A stretch of DNA of 64,000 nt from Novosphingobium pentaromativorans US6-1 (lineage in GTDB: Bacteria > Pseudomonadota > Alphaproteobacteria > Sphingomonadales > Sphingomonadaceae), in the NCBI RefSeq assembly GCF_000767465.1, contig NZ_CP009291.1, forward strand, positions 1,443,501-1,507,500, written 5' to 3'. Below the pieces are notes generated by a model that was not told the DNA's origin, ran no database searches, and saw only the letters and a program-made list of their open reading frames with translations. Shown here one piece after another: positions 1-7,576 of this stretch (position 1 is its first letter; each line of letters starts with the position of its first letter). Both the position numbers and the translations under genes were made by a program.

Positions 1-3000
1 TCCAGCAGAAAATCGAGCGGCCACTCCAGATCCTTGCCCGGCAGAGAAGCGTGGACCGTGACGATCGCGCCGGGGCGTCTTGCGACTGCCTCGCAAGCCT
101 TGCGAACGTCCTCGCTACCCCCTTCGACAAGCACGGCACCGAACGATTCGTCCGAGTCGCTTTCGAAGAAGGACGCCACTTGTCGCGGCAAGTCGGCGGG
201 AAGCGCCATGCCTTCCACCACCGCGCGATTGCCCGTTGCCAGTGCTGCGGCGATCTGTGCGAAGAGCCCTTCGCGCGTCTTCGGGAACAGCAGGATCCGG
301 CCGCGCGGATGCAGCGCATAGAGGTTACGTTCTCCGACCGGGCCCGGCAGCGCAAGCTCGGTGCCGAGCGCGCTGGCCGCACCCATCGCGTGGGCGCGAT
401 CGGCGGCCGCAGTCTCGCCTTGCCTCTCCAGCCACTCGATAAAAGCACCGAGCGCATCGAAAGGTATTCCCGAGGGCGGGAGGACCTGCGGCGGAACCGT
501 GACCAACCGCCCCTGGTAGAGCGGCCCGCCGGCCTTGGGGCCGGTCCCCGAAAGGCCGCGCCCACCGAAAGGCTGCACCCCGACGATGGCACCGATGATG
601 TTGCGATTGACGTAGAGGTTGCCTGCCTTCGCGCGCGAAGCAACTTGTGCCACGGTACCGTCCAGTCGCGTATGCAGGCCGAAAGTCAGGCCGTAGCCGG
701 TAGCGTTGATCGCATCGACCAGCTTGCCGAGGTCCGCCCTGCGGAAACGCAGCACGTGCAGGACCGGGCCGAAGACCTCGCGGCCGAGATCCGCAATGCT
801 GTCGATCTCGATGATCGTCGGGGCCACGAAAGTGCCATGGGCTGTCTCGTCAGCGGGGACCGCGACCTGCTCGACCTTGTGCCCGCGCTTGCGCATCGCT
901 TCGATGTGCGCGTTGATGTTGTCCCGGGCCTCGGCCGTGATGACCGGGCCGATGTCGACGGCCAGTTGCTGCGTGTTGCCGATGCGCAATTCGGCCAGCG
1001 CCCCCTTGAGCATAGTTAGGGTGCGGTCGGCGATGTCTTCCTGCAGGCACAGCACGCGCAATGCCGAGCAGCGCTGGCCCGCACTGTCGAAGGCCGAAGC
1101 GATGACGTCGCCCACGACCTGTTCGGCCAGTGCCGAGGAATCGACGATCATTGCGTTCTGTCCACCGGTTTCGGCGATCAGCGGGATCGGCTTGCCGGCC
1201 GGCGACAACCGCGAGGAAAGCTGCCGCTGGATCAGGCGCGCCACTTCGATGGACCCGGTGAACATCACCGCGGCAACCTTGGAGGCGGCCACCAGCGCCG
1301 CGCCGACCTTGCCGTCTCCCGGAACGAGTTGGAGCGCATCCCTGGGAACGCCGGCCTCGTGCAGGATACGCACGGCTTCGGCAGCAATCAGCGGGGTTTC
1401 CTCGGCGGGTTTGGCCAGCACCGGGTTGCCCGAGACCAGTGCGGCGGTGACCTGCCCGATGAAGATGGCGAGAGGGAAGTTCCACGGGCTGATGCAGACC
1501 ACAGGGCCAAGCGGCGCCTGATCCTCGCCCAGCGTATCGCGGGCCTGCCTGGCGTAGTAACGCAGGAAATCGATCGCCTCGCGCACTTCGGCAATGGCAT
1601 TTGCGGCCGACTTGCCCGCCTCGCGCATAACGAGACCCATGAGCACCCCGATCCGGTCCTGAAGGACGTCGGCGGCGGTTTCCAGCATAGCCGCGCGCTC
1701 GGCTACCGGCACATACTTCCAGCGGCTGAGCGCCGCGCGTGAGACTGCCATTTCCGACACTTGGGGCGCGGCTTCGAAGACGCAGCCCACGACGTCACGA
1801 TGATCGGCCGGGTTCAGGACCGGGCGCTCCTCTCCCTGCCCATATTCGGGCATGGCATACCAATCGATACTTGCGGATTTGCGCAATTGACCGGCCAGGG
1901 CCGCCAGCTCGGCTTCGCTGGACAGGTCGATACCGTCCGAATTGCGGCGATGAGGATAGAGGTCGCGCGGCAGGGCGATCAGCGGATGTCGCGCACCCGG
2001 CTCGGGCATCGCGCGCACGACGTCGACCGGGTCGGCGGCCAGTTCCGAAACGGACACCGACGGATCTGCGATGCGGTTCACGAAAGACGAATTCGCGCCG
2101 TTCTCCAGCAGGCGCCGCACAAGATAGGCCAGCAGCGTCTCGTGAGTCCCGACCGGCGCATAGATGCGGCAGGGCCGATCGAGGTTATCCTTGCCGACGA
2201 CCTGCTTGTAAAGCGGTTCGCCCATGCCATGCAGGCACTGGAATTCGTATTGGCCCACGCTGAAATCCGGCCCCGCAAGGTGGTAGATCGTCGCCAGCGA
2301 CTGCGCATTGTGGGTCGCGAACTGGGGGAACACCGCGTCCGGCGCGGCCAGCAGCTTGCGCGCGCAGGCGATGTAGGCAACGTCGGTATGGACCTTGCGG
2401 GTATAGACCGGGAAGTCCTCCAGCCCGTCGACCTGAGCGCGCTTGATCTCCGCATCCCAATAGGCGCCCTTGACGAGGCGGACCATGATCCGCCGCTTCG
2501 CCCGGCGGGCAAGATCGACGATCCAGTCGATGACGGCGGGACAGCGCTTGCCATAGGCCTGGACCACGAAGCCAAGGCCGTTCCAGCCAGTAAGTTCGGG
2601 ATCGAGCGCAAGGCTCTCGAGCAGGTCCAGCGACAGCTCGAGCCGGTCGGCTTCCTCGGCATCGATGTTGAAGCCAATGTCATGCCGCTTCGAAAGTACC
2701 GCCAGCGCCTTCACCCGCGGCAGCAGTTCGTCCATCACCCGCCCTGCCTGCGCCCGACTGTAGCGCGGATGTAACGCGGAGAGCTTGATCGAAATGCCGG
2801 GGCCTTCATAGACGCCCTTGCCACCTGCGGCCTGACCGATGGCGTGGATAGCGTTCTCGTAGTCCGCATAGTAGCGAGAGGCATCGGCCGCCGTCGTCGC
2901 AGCTTCGCCGAGCATGTCGTAGCTGTAGCGGAAGCCCCTGGCTTCCAGCTCGCGTGCTCGCTTCACGGCTTCCTCGATAGTCTCGCCGGTGACGAACTGC

Positions 3001-3545
3001 TCACCCATCATGCGCATCGCCAGATCGACGCCGCGGCGGATGACCGGCTCACCGGCACGCGCGATCAGCCGGGTGAGTGCAGCGGACAGACCCTTGTCAT
3101 CGACGCTGCCGACAAGCTTGCCGGTCACCACCAGCCCCCAGGTCGCGGCATTGACGAAAAGCGACTTGCCATTGCCGAGGTGGCCGCTCCAGTTGCCCTC
3201 GGCGATCTTGTCGCGGATCAGCGCGTCGCGGGTATCGTCATCGGGGATACGCAGCAGCGCCTCTGCAAGGCACATGAGCGCGACGCCTTCCTGGCTGGAG
3301 AGCGAGTATTCCTGCACGAGCCCTTCGACGCCGCTGCCCCTGGGACCGCTGCGCAGTGCAATCACGAGACGGCTGGTGGTATCGCGGATATCCGAACGCA
3401 GCTTGTCGTTCAGGCTCGCCGCACCGAGCAGAGGAGCCATGCACTCGGCTTCGTCCCGGCGATAGGCGGCCGTTATCGTCTCGCGCAGCGCGGAAGCGGG
3501 GCGGACGGGCGGGGCGAAGTCGGAAAAGGGCTCGATCTGGGTCAT
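1..3545 (-). CDS. putA: Bifunctional proline dehydrogenase / L-glutamate gamma-semialdehyde dehydrogenase PutA (C-terminus beyond window)
   Basis: Oxidises proline to glutamate in two steps: an FAD-dependent proline dehydrogenase half and an NAD-dependent aldehyde dehydrogenase half. I translated the minus strand from ATG at 3545 and it stays open for about 1180 codons to the window edge, so the C-terminus is missing. The PRODH part shows the barrel motifs RLVKGAYWD and QFATHNAQS. The ALDH part shows ISPWNFPLAIF, the ETGGQNAMIVD segment and the catalytic cysteine in GQRCSALR. There is no ribbon-helix-helix DNA-binding domain at the N-terminus, unlike enterobacterial PutA, so it is not expected to repress itself. 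That fits the divergent Lrp-type gene beginning 98 bp away, which probably activates it. Very secure identification. Confidence 0.97.
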   Translation of the reverse strand, partial: MTQIEPFSDFAPPVRPASALRETITAAYRRDEAECMAPLLGAASLNDKLRSDIRDTTSRLVIALRSGPRGSGVEGLVQEYSLSSQEGVALMCLAEALLRIPDDDTRDALIRDKIAEGNWSGHLGNGKSLFVNAATWGLVVTGKLVGSVDDKGLSAALTRLIARAGEPVIRRGVDLAMRMMGEQFVTGETIEEAVKRARELEARGFRYSYDMLGEAATTAADASRYYADYENAIHAIGQAAGGKGVYEGPGISIKLSALHPRYSRAQAGRVMDELLPRVKALAVLSKRHDIGFNIDAEEADRLELSLDLLESLALDPELTGWNGLGFVVQAYGKRCPAVIDWIVDLARRAKRRIMVRLVKGAYWDAEIKRAQVDGLEDFPVYTRKVHTDVAYIACARKLLAAPDAVFPQFATHNAQSLATIYHLAGPDFSVGQYEFQCLHGMGEPLYKQVVGKDNLDRPCRIYAPVGTHETLLAYLVRRLLENGANSSFVNRIADPSVSVSELAADPVDVVRAMPEPGARHPLIALPRDLYPHRRNSDGIDLSSEAELAALAGQLRKSASIDWYAMPEYGQGEERPVLNPADHRDVVGCVFEAAPQVSEMAVSRAALSRWKYVPVAERAAMLETAADVLQDRIGVLMGLVMREAGKSAANAIAEVREAIDFLRYYARQARDTLGEDQAPLGPVVCISPWNFPLAIFIGQVTAALVSGNPVLAKPAEETPLIAAEAVRILHEAGVPRDALQLVPGDGKVGAALVAASKVAAVMFTGSIEVARLIQRQLSSRLSPAGKPIPLIAETGGQNAMIVDSSALAEQVVGDVIASAFDSAGQRCSALRVLCLQEDIADRTLTMLKGALAELRIGNTQQLAVDIGPVITAEARDNINAHIEAMRKRGHKVEQVAVPADETAHGTFVAPTIIEIDSIADLGREVFGPVLHVLRFRRADLGKLVDAINATGYGLTFGLHTRLDGTVAQVASRAKAGNLYVNRNIIGAIVGVQPFGGRGLSGTGPKAGGPLYQGRLVTVPPQVLPPSGIPFDALGAFIEWLERQGETAAADRAHAMGAASALGTELALPGPVGERNLYALHPRGRILLFPKTREGLFAQIAAALATGNRAVVEGMALPADLPRQVASFFESDSDESFGAVLVEGGSEDVRKACEAVARRPGAIVTVHASLPGKDLEWPLDFLL

Positions 3546-3563
3546 GCCGTCATGATAATCCAA

Positions 3564-3600
3564 GGCAATTCGGCAATCTGCCTTTTCAGATGCCATAGGA
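3564..3600. promoter_or_regulatory. Inverted repeat in the putA-putR intergenic region, candidate PutR operator
   Basis: The 98-bp gap between the divergent start codons holds GGCAATCTG (3572-3580) facing CAGATGCC (3587-3594), an imperfect dyad with one extra A. A further GGCAATT copy sits at 3564-3570. Lrp/AsnC proteins commonly bind such degenerate dyads beside the gene they control. Function is inferred from position. Confidence 0.4.
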
Positions 3601-3643
3601 AGATCTATTTTCCCAATTATCAGGACAATCTTAGGCCATGTGA

Positions 3644-4114
3644 ATGACTTTGACCGACAAAGAGGTCGATCTGGATAGAACAGATCGAAAAATCATCGCA
3701 GCACTGCGGGAGGACGGGCGCATGACCGTGACGGACCTCGCGCGGGAAGTCGGAATCAGCAAGACGCCCTGCCAGGTGCGCCTGCGCCGCCTGCTGGAAT
3801 CCGGGGTCATCCGGGGCTTTCGTGCCGTCGTCGACCCGGCCAGCCTCGGCCTCGATCACGTCGCCTATACCGAGGTGAAACTGTCGGACACGCGCGAGCA
3901 GGCGCTGAGCGAATTCAACGCGGCAGTACGGCGCCTGCCGGAAGTCGAGGAATGCCACATGATCGCCAGCAGCTTCGACTACCTGCTCAAGGTCCGCACG
4001 GCTGACATCCGTCGTTACCGCATCGTGCTGGGCGAAAAGATCTCCAGCCTGCCCCACGTGTCTAGCACATCGACTTTCGTGGCGATGGAAACGGTCAAGG
4101 ACGCCAACAGCTGA
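3644..4114 (+). CDS. putR: Lrp/AsnC-family transcriptional regulator, probable PutR
   Basis: A 156-residue Lrp/AsnC protein. The N-terminal winged helix-turn-helix is clear (LDRTDRKIIAALREDGRMT, then LAREVGISKTPCQVRLRRL), followed by a RAM-type ligand domain (EVEECHMIASSFDYLLKV). In alphaproteobacteria, Lrp-like PutR proteins encoded divergently from putA activate it when proline is present. The same arrangement here is the basis for the name. The start is the ATG at 3644; an upstream Shine-Dalgarno is weak. The family assignment is certain and the specific role is inferred from context. Confidence 0.9.
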   Translation: MTLTDKEVDLDRTDRKIIAALREDGRMTVTDLAREVGISKTPCQVRLRRLLESGVIRGFRAVVDPASLGLDHVAYTEVKLSDTREQALSEFNAAVRRLPEVEECHMIASSFDYLLKVRTADIRRYRIVLGEKISSLPHVSSTSTFVAMETVKDANS

Positions 4115-4434
4115 CCGGGAAATTGCCCGGGCGACGGTATAATAATACCCATGCGCTGCACGGCTGTGCGATACATTCCGCTGGCCAGAACCGACACTCG
4201 GCAAGGCTGTCTCAGGTCACCGTAGCGGAGCAATGAATCTTCGCTGTGACAAGCATGAAAGTCACGGTTTCGGAGACATGCACGAATTTCTGGCCGTCGG
4301 TGGTTCAGTTATATATTTCGATCTGATAAGCACCCCATATTACTAGGAGTAACCAGCACGAGCACCGGCAGTGCGGCCGGCAGGACGGTAAAAGAACAAT
4401 CCCTACGCGAAAGTCCCTAGACCGGAGGCCCAGA
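4115..4434. other. Intergenic stretch without a recognisable gene
   Basis: About 320 bases between putR and the transporter operon. It is relatively AT-rich around 4240-4350 and contains an AGGAG at 4343-4347 that no good start codon follows. It probably carries the promoter of the downstream operon. I see no convincing RNA gene or dyad. Confidence 0.4.
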
Positions 4435-4536
4435 CTGACCTCCGCAAGTCGATCGCTTTCCCCTCGTGCAATCCGGCGCGAAACCCTGCGCAAGCCGCGT
4501 CACCTGCGGCTGTCCGGCACCCTGATCGCGGCAGCC

Positions 4537-4923
4537 ATGGCCGTGTCGGCCATCCCTGCGGCCGCAATCGCTGCACCGGCTCCGTCCTTCTCTGCCAGCG
4601 AACCGCTTTCCAGCGACACCGGCTATACCACGCTGGACTGGGACGCTTCGGGCGAGGTTGTCATCCAGCAGGCCCGCAAGGCGGATTTTTCCGACGCCCG
4701 GACGATCTACGAAGGCCCGAACCATGCGCTGTTCCTTTCCGGACTCTCCGGCGGAACCTACTACTTCTCGCTGCGCGACGAGACCGGGGCGCAGTCGGCG
4801 CCGCTCAAGCTCACGGTCACGCACCAGTCGCTGACCCAGGCGCTGATCCTGACCGCAATCGGCTTCCTCGTCTTCATCGCCACGGTCGCGGTGATCTTCC
4901 GGGGAGCGCGCGATGACAAGTGA
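4537..4923 (+). CDS. FN3-like periplasmic/membrane-anchored protein, first gene of the transporter-carbamoyltransferase operon
   Basis: Small protein (128 residues from ATG 4537) with an Ala-rich export signal, a beta-sandwich-like middle (YTTLDWDASGEVVIQQA, then LSGLSGGTYYFSLRD, typical of fibronectin type III folds) and a C-terminal membrane helix (ALILTAIGFLVFIATVAVIF) ending in RGARDDK. The frame stays open upstream to 4330, and the preceding codons encode a basic segment (LRKPRHLRLSG) that would complete a signal peptide. The true start may therefore be a rare CTG at 4435 (after CGGAGG) or 4486. Its stop overlaps the SSS transporter start by 11 bases, so the two are translationally coupled. 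I infer a binding or accessory role for the transporter; I know of no named family. Confidence 0.7.
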   Translation: MAVSAIPAAAIAAPAPSFSASEPLSSDTGYTTLDWDASGEVVIQQARKADFSDARTIYEGPNHALFLSGLSGGTYYFSLRDETGAQSAPLKLTVTHQSLTQALILTAIGFLVFIATVAVIFRGARDDK

Positions 4924-6337
4924 AGCCGCCCTCCTTCCGGCCGGCGTCGGCTGGGCCCTGCTCGCCGCCTTCAGCGTGCTGTGGATCGGCCTCGGCATTT
5001 ACTGGGGCCGCCGCAACAAGAGCTTCGAGGATCATGCCCTGGCCGGGCGCAATATCGGCCTCGCGCTGGGATCGGCAACGGCAGCGGCGACCTGGATCAC
5101 CTCGAACACGACGATGCTGGCCCCGCAATTCGCCCTGCAACTGGGCGTATGGGGCATGCTCGCCTACTCGACGGCGGCGATCGGCCTGCTGCTCTTCGCG
5201 CCGATGGCAGGCCGCATCCGCAAGCTGATGCCCAACGGCTATACCAGCGGGGACTTCTTCCGCCTGCGCTACGGCCGCGTCGCCTGGGCGGTGTTCCTCA
5301 TCTTCACCCTGTTCTACTCGCTGACCTGGCTGGTTTCGATGGCGATGGCCGGCGGCATCCTGCTCAACACGCTATCGGGCATTCCCTATGCCTGGGGCAT
5401 GTCGGTGATCCTGGGCGTTTGCGTCCTCTACACGATGCGCGGCGGGTTGGCCGCGGTGATCGGGACCGACTTTATCCAGAGCCTGATCATCATCGTGGGC
5501 ATCGTCATTGTCGGCGTGGCAGTGCTCTCGCACGTCCCGGTCGAGAAGATCCACTCCAATCTCGCCGCCGAGCGCCCTGCCCTGCTCGACGTGCTGTTCC
5601 CGGCGGCGATCATGGCGATCTTCAACAACCTGCTGTTCGGGCTGGGCGAGGTCTTTCACAACAACGTGTGGTGGAGCCGCGCCTTCGCCTTTCGGGAGGG
5701 CGTAGCGGGCAAGGCCTTTGCGCTGGGCGGCCTGATCTGGTTCCCGATCCCCTTCGCGGCCGGTTTCGTCGCTTTGGCCTCCGGCGCTCTCAACGTGCCG
5801 GTGCCCGCCGCCGACATGGTCGGCCCGCTGGTCGTCGCCGAAGTGCTGGGTGAAGCCGGTGCCATCGGCATCTTCATCATCGTGTTCTGCTCGCTCGCCT
5901 CCAGCATCGACAGCCTGCTGGCGGCAACCGCAGACCTGATGACCGAGGACGTCTATCGCCGCATGTTCCGGCCTGCCGCCCATCCCGAGACGCTCAAGAA
6001 GATGGCGCAGTGGGTAACGCTGGGGCTCGGTCTGTTCACCTGGGCGGTCTGTTTGCCGCGCATCGGCACGCTGGCGACGGTACTGTTCTTTGCCGGCCCC
6101 CTGGTCGGCTCGATGATCTGGCCGATCGTCACCGGCCTTTACTGGCGCCGCGCCAACACGACCGGCGCAGTCGGCGGGATGCTGCTGGGCGCCGGCGTCG
6201 GCCTGTTCTTCTATTTCGCTATCGGCTTCTACGTGGCATCCTTGATCGCCACTGCCGTCTCCATGATCTGGGTGCTGGCCTGCAGCGCCCTGTCCAAGAC
6301 CCGTTTCGACTGGGCCCTGCTGAGGGAGGCTGAATGA
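4913..6337 (+). CDS. Sodium:solute symporter (SSS) family transporter
   Basis: A 474-residue membrane protein with roughly 13 hydrophobic segments. It carries SSS signatures: FEDHALAGRNIGLALGSATAAATWI near the N-terminus, GGLAAVIGTDFIQSLIIIVG in the middle, and CSLASSIDSLLAATADL, which resembles the sodium-site helix 8 serines. The family imports amino acids, urea, pantothenate, sugars and similar solutes with sodium. The substrate cannot be read from sequence, but the operon (carbamoyltransferase, amidotransferase) suggests an amino acid or ureido/amide compound. It overlaps both neighbouring small genes (11 bp upstream, an ATGA overlap downstream), as expected for subunits of one system. 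Confidence 0.9.
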   Translation: MTSEAALLPAGVGWALLAAFSVLWIGLGIYWGRRNKSFEDHALAGRNIGLALGSATAAATWITSNTTMLAPQFALQLGVWGMLAYSTAAIGLLLFAPMAGRIRKLMPNGYTSGDFFRLRYGRVAWAVFLIFTLFYSLTWLVSMAMAGGILLNTLSGIPYAWGMSVILGVCVLYTMRGGLAAVIGTDFIQSLIIIVGIVIVGVAVLSHVPVEKIHSNLAAERPALLDVLFPAAIMAIFNNLLFGLGEVFHNNVWWSRAFAFREGVAGKAFALGGLIWFPIPFAAGFVALASGALNVPVPAADMVGPLVVAEVLGEAGAIGIFIIVFCSLASSIDSLLAATADLMTEDVYRRMFRPAAHPETLKKMAQWVTLGLGLFTWAVCLPRIGTLATVLFFAGPLVGSMIWPIVTGLYWRRANTTGAVGGMLLGAGVGLFFYFAIGFYVASLIATAVSMIWVLACSALSKTRFDWALLREAE

Positions 6338-6456
6338 CCTTCTCGACCCAATTCCTGTCCGTTCTCGTCTATGGCTCGCTGGCATGGTGCGCCGTCACCG
6401 CGCTGGGACTGGGCGCCCTGCTCATCCGCGACATCGCGCGGGGAGAGATCTGGTGA
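6334..6456 (+). CDS. 40-residue single-span membrane peptide, coupled to the SSS transporter
   Basis: A very short gene translated by eye from the ATG at 6334, which overlaps the transporter stop (ATGA). It has one hydrophobic span (FLSVLVYGSLAWCAVTALGLGALL) followed by a charged tail IRDIARGEIW. Its stop overlaps the GTG start of the carbamoyltransferase (GGTGA). Four-base overlaps on both sides argue strongly that it is translated. Several SSS transporters have small membrane partner proteins (for example YhdT with PanF, YjcH with ActP), so an accessory subunit is a reasonable inference. I do not recognise a family. Confidence 0.7.
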   Translation: MTFSTQFLSVLVYGSLAWCAVTALGLGALLIRDIARGEIW

Positions 6457-7544
6457 CCCTGCCGGCATCGCGGGTCGATCACGCCCCCGCCATCGTCAAG
6501 CGCCCGGGCAAGATCGGCAATTGCCCGAACCCGGTCGACTTCATCGCGAAATCGCCCAAGCTCAAGCTGCACGTGCTGGACCAGTTGCGCGGTGCATCGG
6601 TGCTCTCCGCCGCGCAGTTCGACAAGGACCTTCTGTGCGAACTGGCCAAGTTCGCGGCCTACCTGCAGCTCAAGCGGTTCGATGTCGGCCATGCCATGGA
6701 TGACAAGATCATGGCTGCGGCCTTTTTCGAACCCAGCACCCGCACCCGGCTTTCCTTCGAAAGCGCCATGCTTCACCTCGGCGGCAAGACGATCAGCGTC
6801 GCCGACGGCAAGACCACCGGCGTCGCCAAGGGCGAATCGATGCGCGACATCGGCCAGATGTTCAATTCCTACGCCGACGTCGTCGTGGTGCGGCACACCG
6901 AGCAATCGGCCGTGAGCGAAATGTGCGAGTACTTGCGCGTGCCCCTGCTCAACGGCGGCAACGGTTCGGACGAACATCCCACGCAGGCGCTGGCCGACTG
7001 GTACGCACTGCTCAAGTGGCGGCCCGAGATCGCCTGGGCCAGCCTGCCGGAGAAGTTCCGCCTAAACATCGGCATCATCGGTACGCCGGGCAACATGCGC
7101 ACGGTCAAGTCGTTCCTGATGCTGGCGCTGCTGTTCCACGAGAACATCAACCACATCACCATCTTTTCCGAGATGGCCGACCCGCTCGGCGAGGAACTGC
7201 GCGAACTGACGAAGAACAGCCCGATCGGCATCGACTTCTCGCAGAACCTGCAACAGAGCCTCGAGTATCTCGACGTCATCTACATGAACGCCATTGCCTA
7301 CCTGGGCGACGGCTATCGCTTCTTCGGGGATGCCTTCTCGCTCAACGACAAGAGCAGGCTGAAGGACGACACGGTCATCCTCCACCCGCTCGCACGCGGC
7401 GAGGAACTCGACGTCAGCCTCGATGACACCCAGCACAACCTCTATTTCAATCAGGCCGACGGCGCCGTCTGGATCCGCCAGGCGTTGCTGCTCGCGATCT
7501 TCGGTCGCGTCGCGGAAGTCGTGCCTGCAGAACTCCTCGCCTGA
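6453..7544 (+). CDS. Aspartate/ornithine carbamoyltransferase-superfamily protein with atypical second-substrate site
   Basis: A 363-residue carbamoyltransferase starting at GTG 6453, overlapping the preceding stop. The carbamoyl-phosphate site is intact: EPSTRTRLSFE (about residue 92), the lysine in VAKGES (about 125), VVVRHT (about 145) and EHPTQAL (about 174), with MRTVKS (about 215) matching the ATCase RTVHS segment. The aspartate-binding stretch of E. coli PyrB, YMTRVQKER with Arg229 and Gln231, is replaced by YMNAIAYLGD (about 277), and HPLPR becomes HPLAR. It should therefore transfer the carbamoyl group to something other than aspartate. The neighbours (SSS transporter, AsnB-type enzyme, N-carbamoyl-amino-acid hydrolase) also argue against a pyrimidine role. 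The superfamily is certain and the acceptor unknown. Confidence 0.9.
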   Translation: MTLPASRVDHAPAIVKRPGKIGNCPNPVDFIAKSPKLKLHVLDQLRGASVLSAAQFDKDLLCELAKFAAYLQLKRFDVGHAMDDKIMAAAFFEPSTRTRLSFESAMLHLGGKTISVADGKTTGVAKGESMRDIGQMFNSYADVVVVRHTEQSAVSEMCEYLRVPLLNGGNGSDEHPTQALADWYALLKWRPEIAWASLPEKFRLNIGIIGTPGNMRTVKSFLMLALLFHENINHITIFSEMADPLGEELRELTKNSPIGIDFSQNLQQSLEYLDVIYMNAIAYLGDGYRFFGDAFSLNDKSRLKDDTVILHPLARGEELDVSLDDTQHNLYFNQADGAVWIRQALLLAIFGRVAEVVPAELLA

Positions 7545-7576
7545 CCGGCGGGCCCAGAACCAAGGAAACAACGACG

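Noticed and set aside
51..2774. Long plus-strand open frames opposite putA
   Set aside because: They are antisense shadows caused by high GC codon bias. The minus-strand frame has clear PRODH and ALDH motifs throughout.
5372..6385. 337-codon minus-strand frame opposite the SSS transporter
   Set aside because: Glu/Asp/His/Gln-rich shadow of a membrane protein gene; the sense strand has transmembrane segments and SSS motifs.
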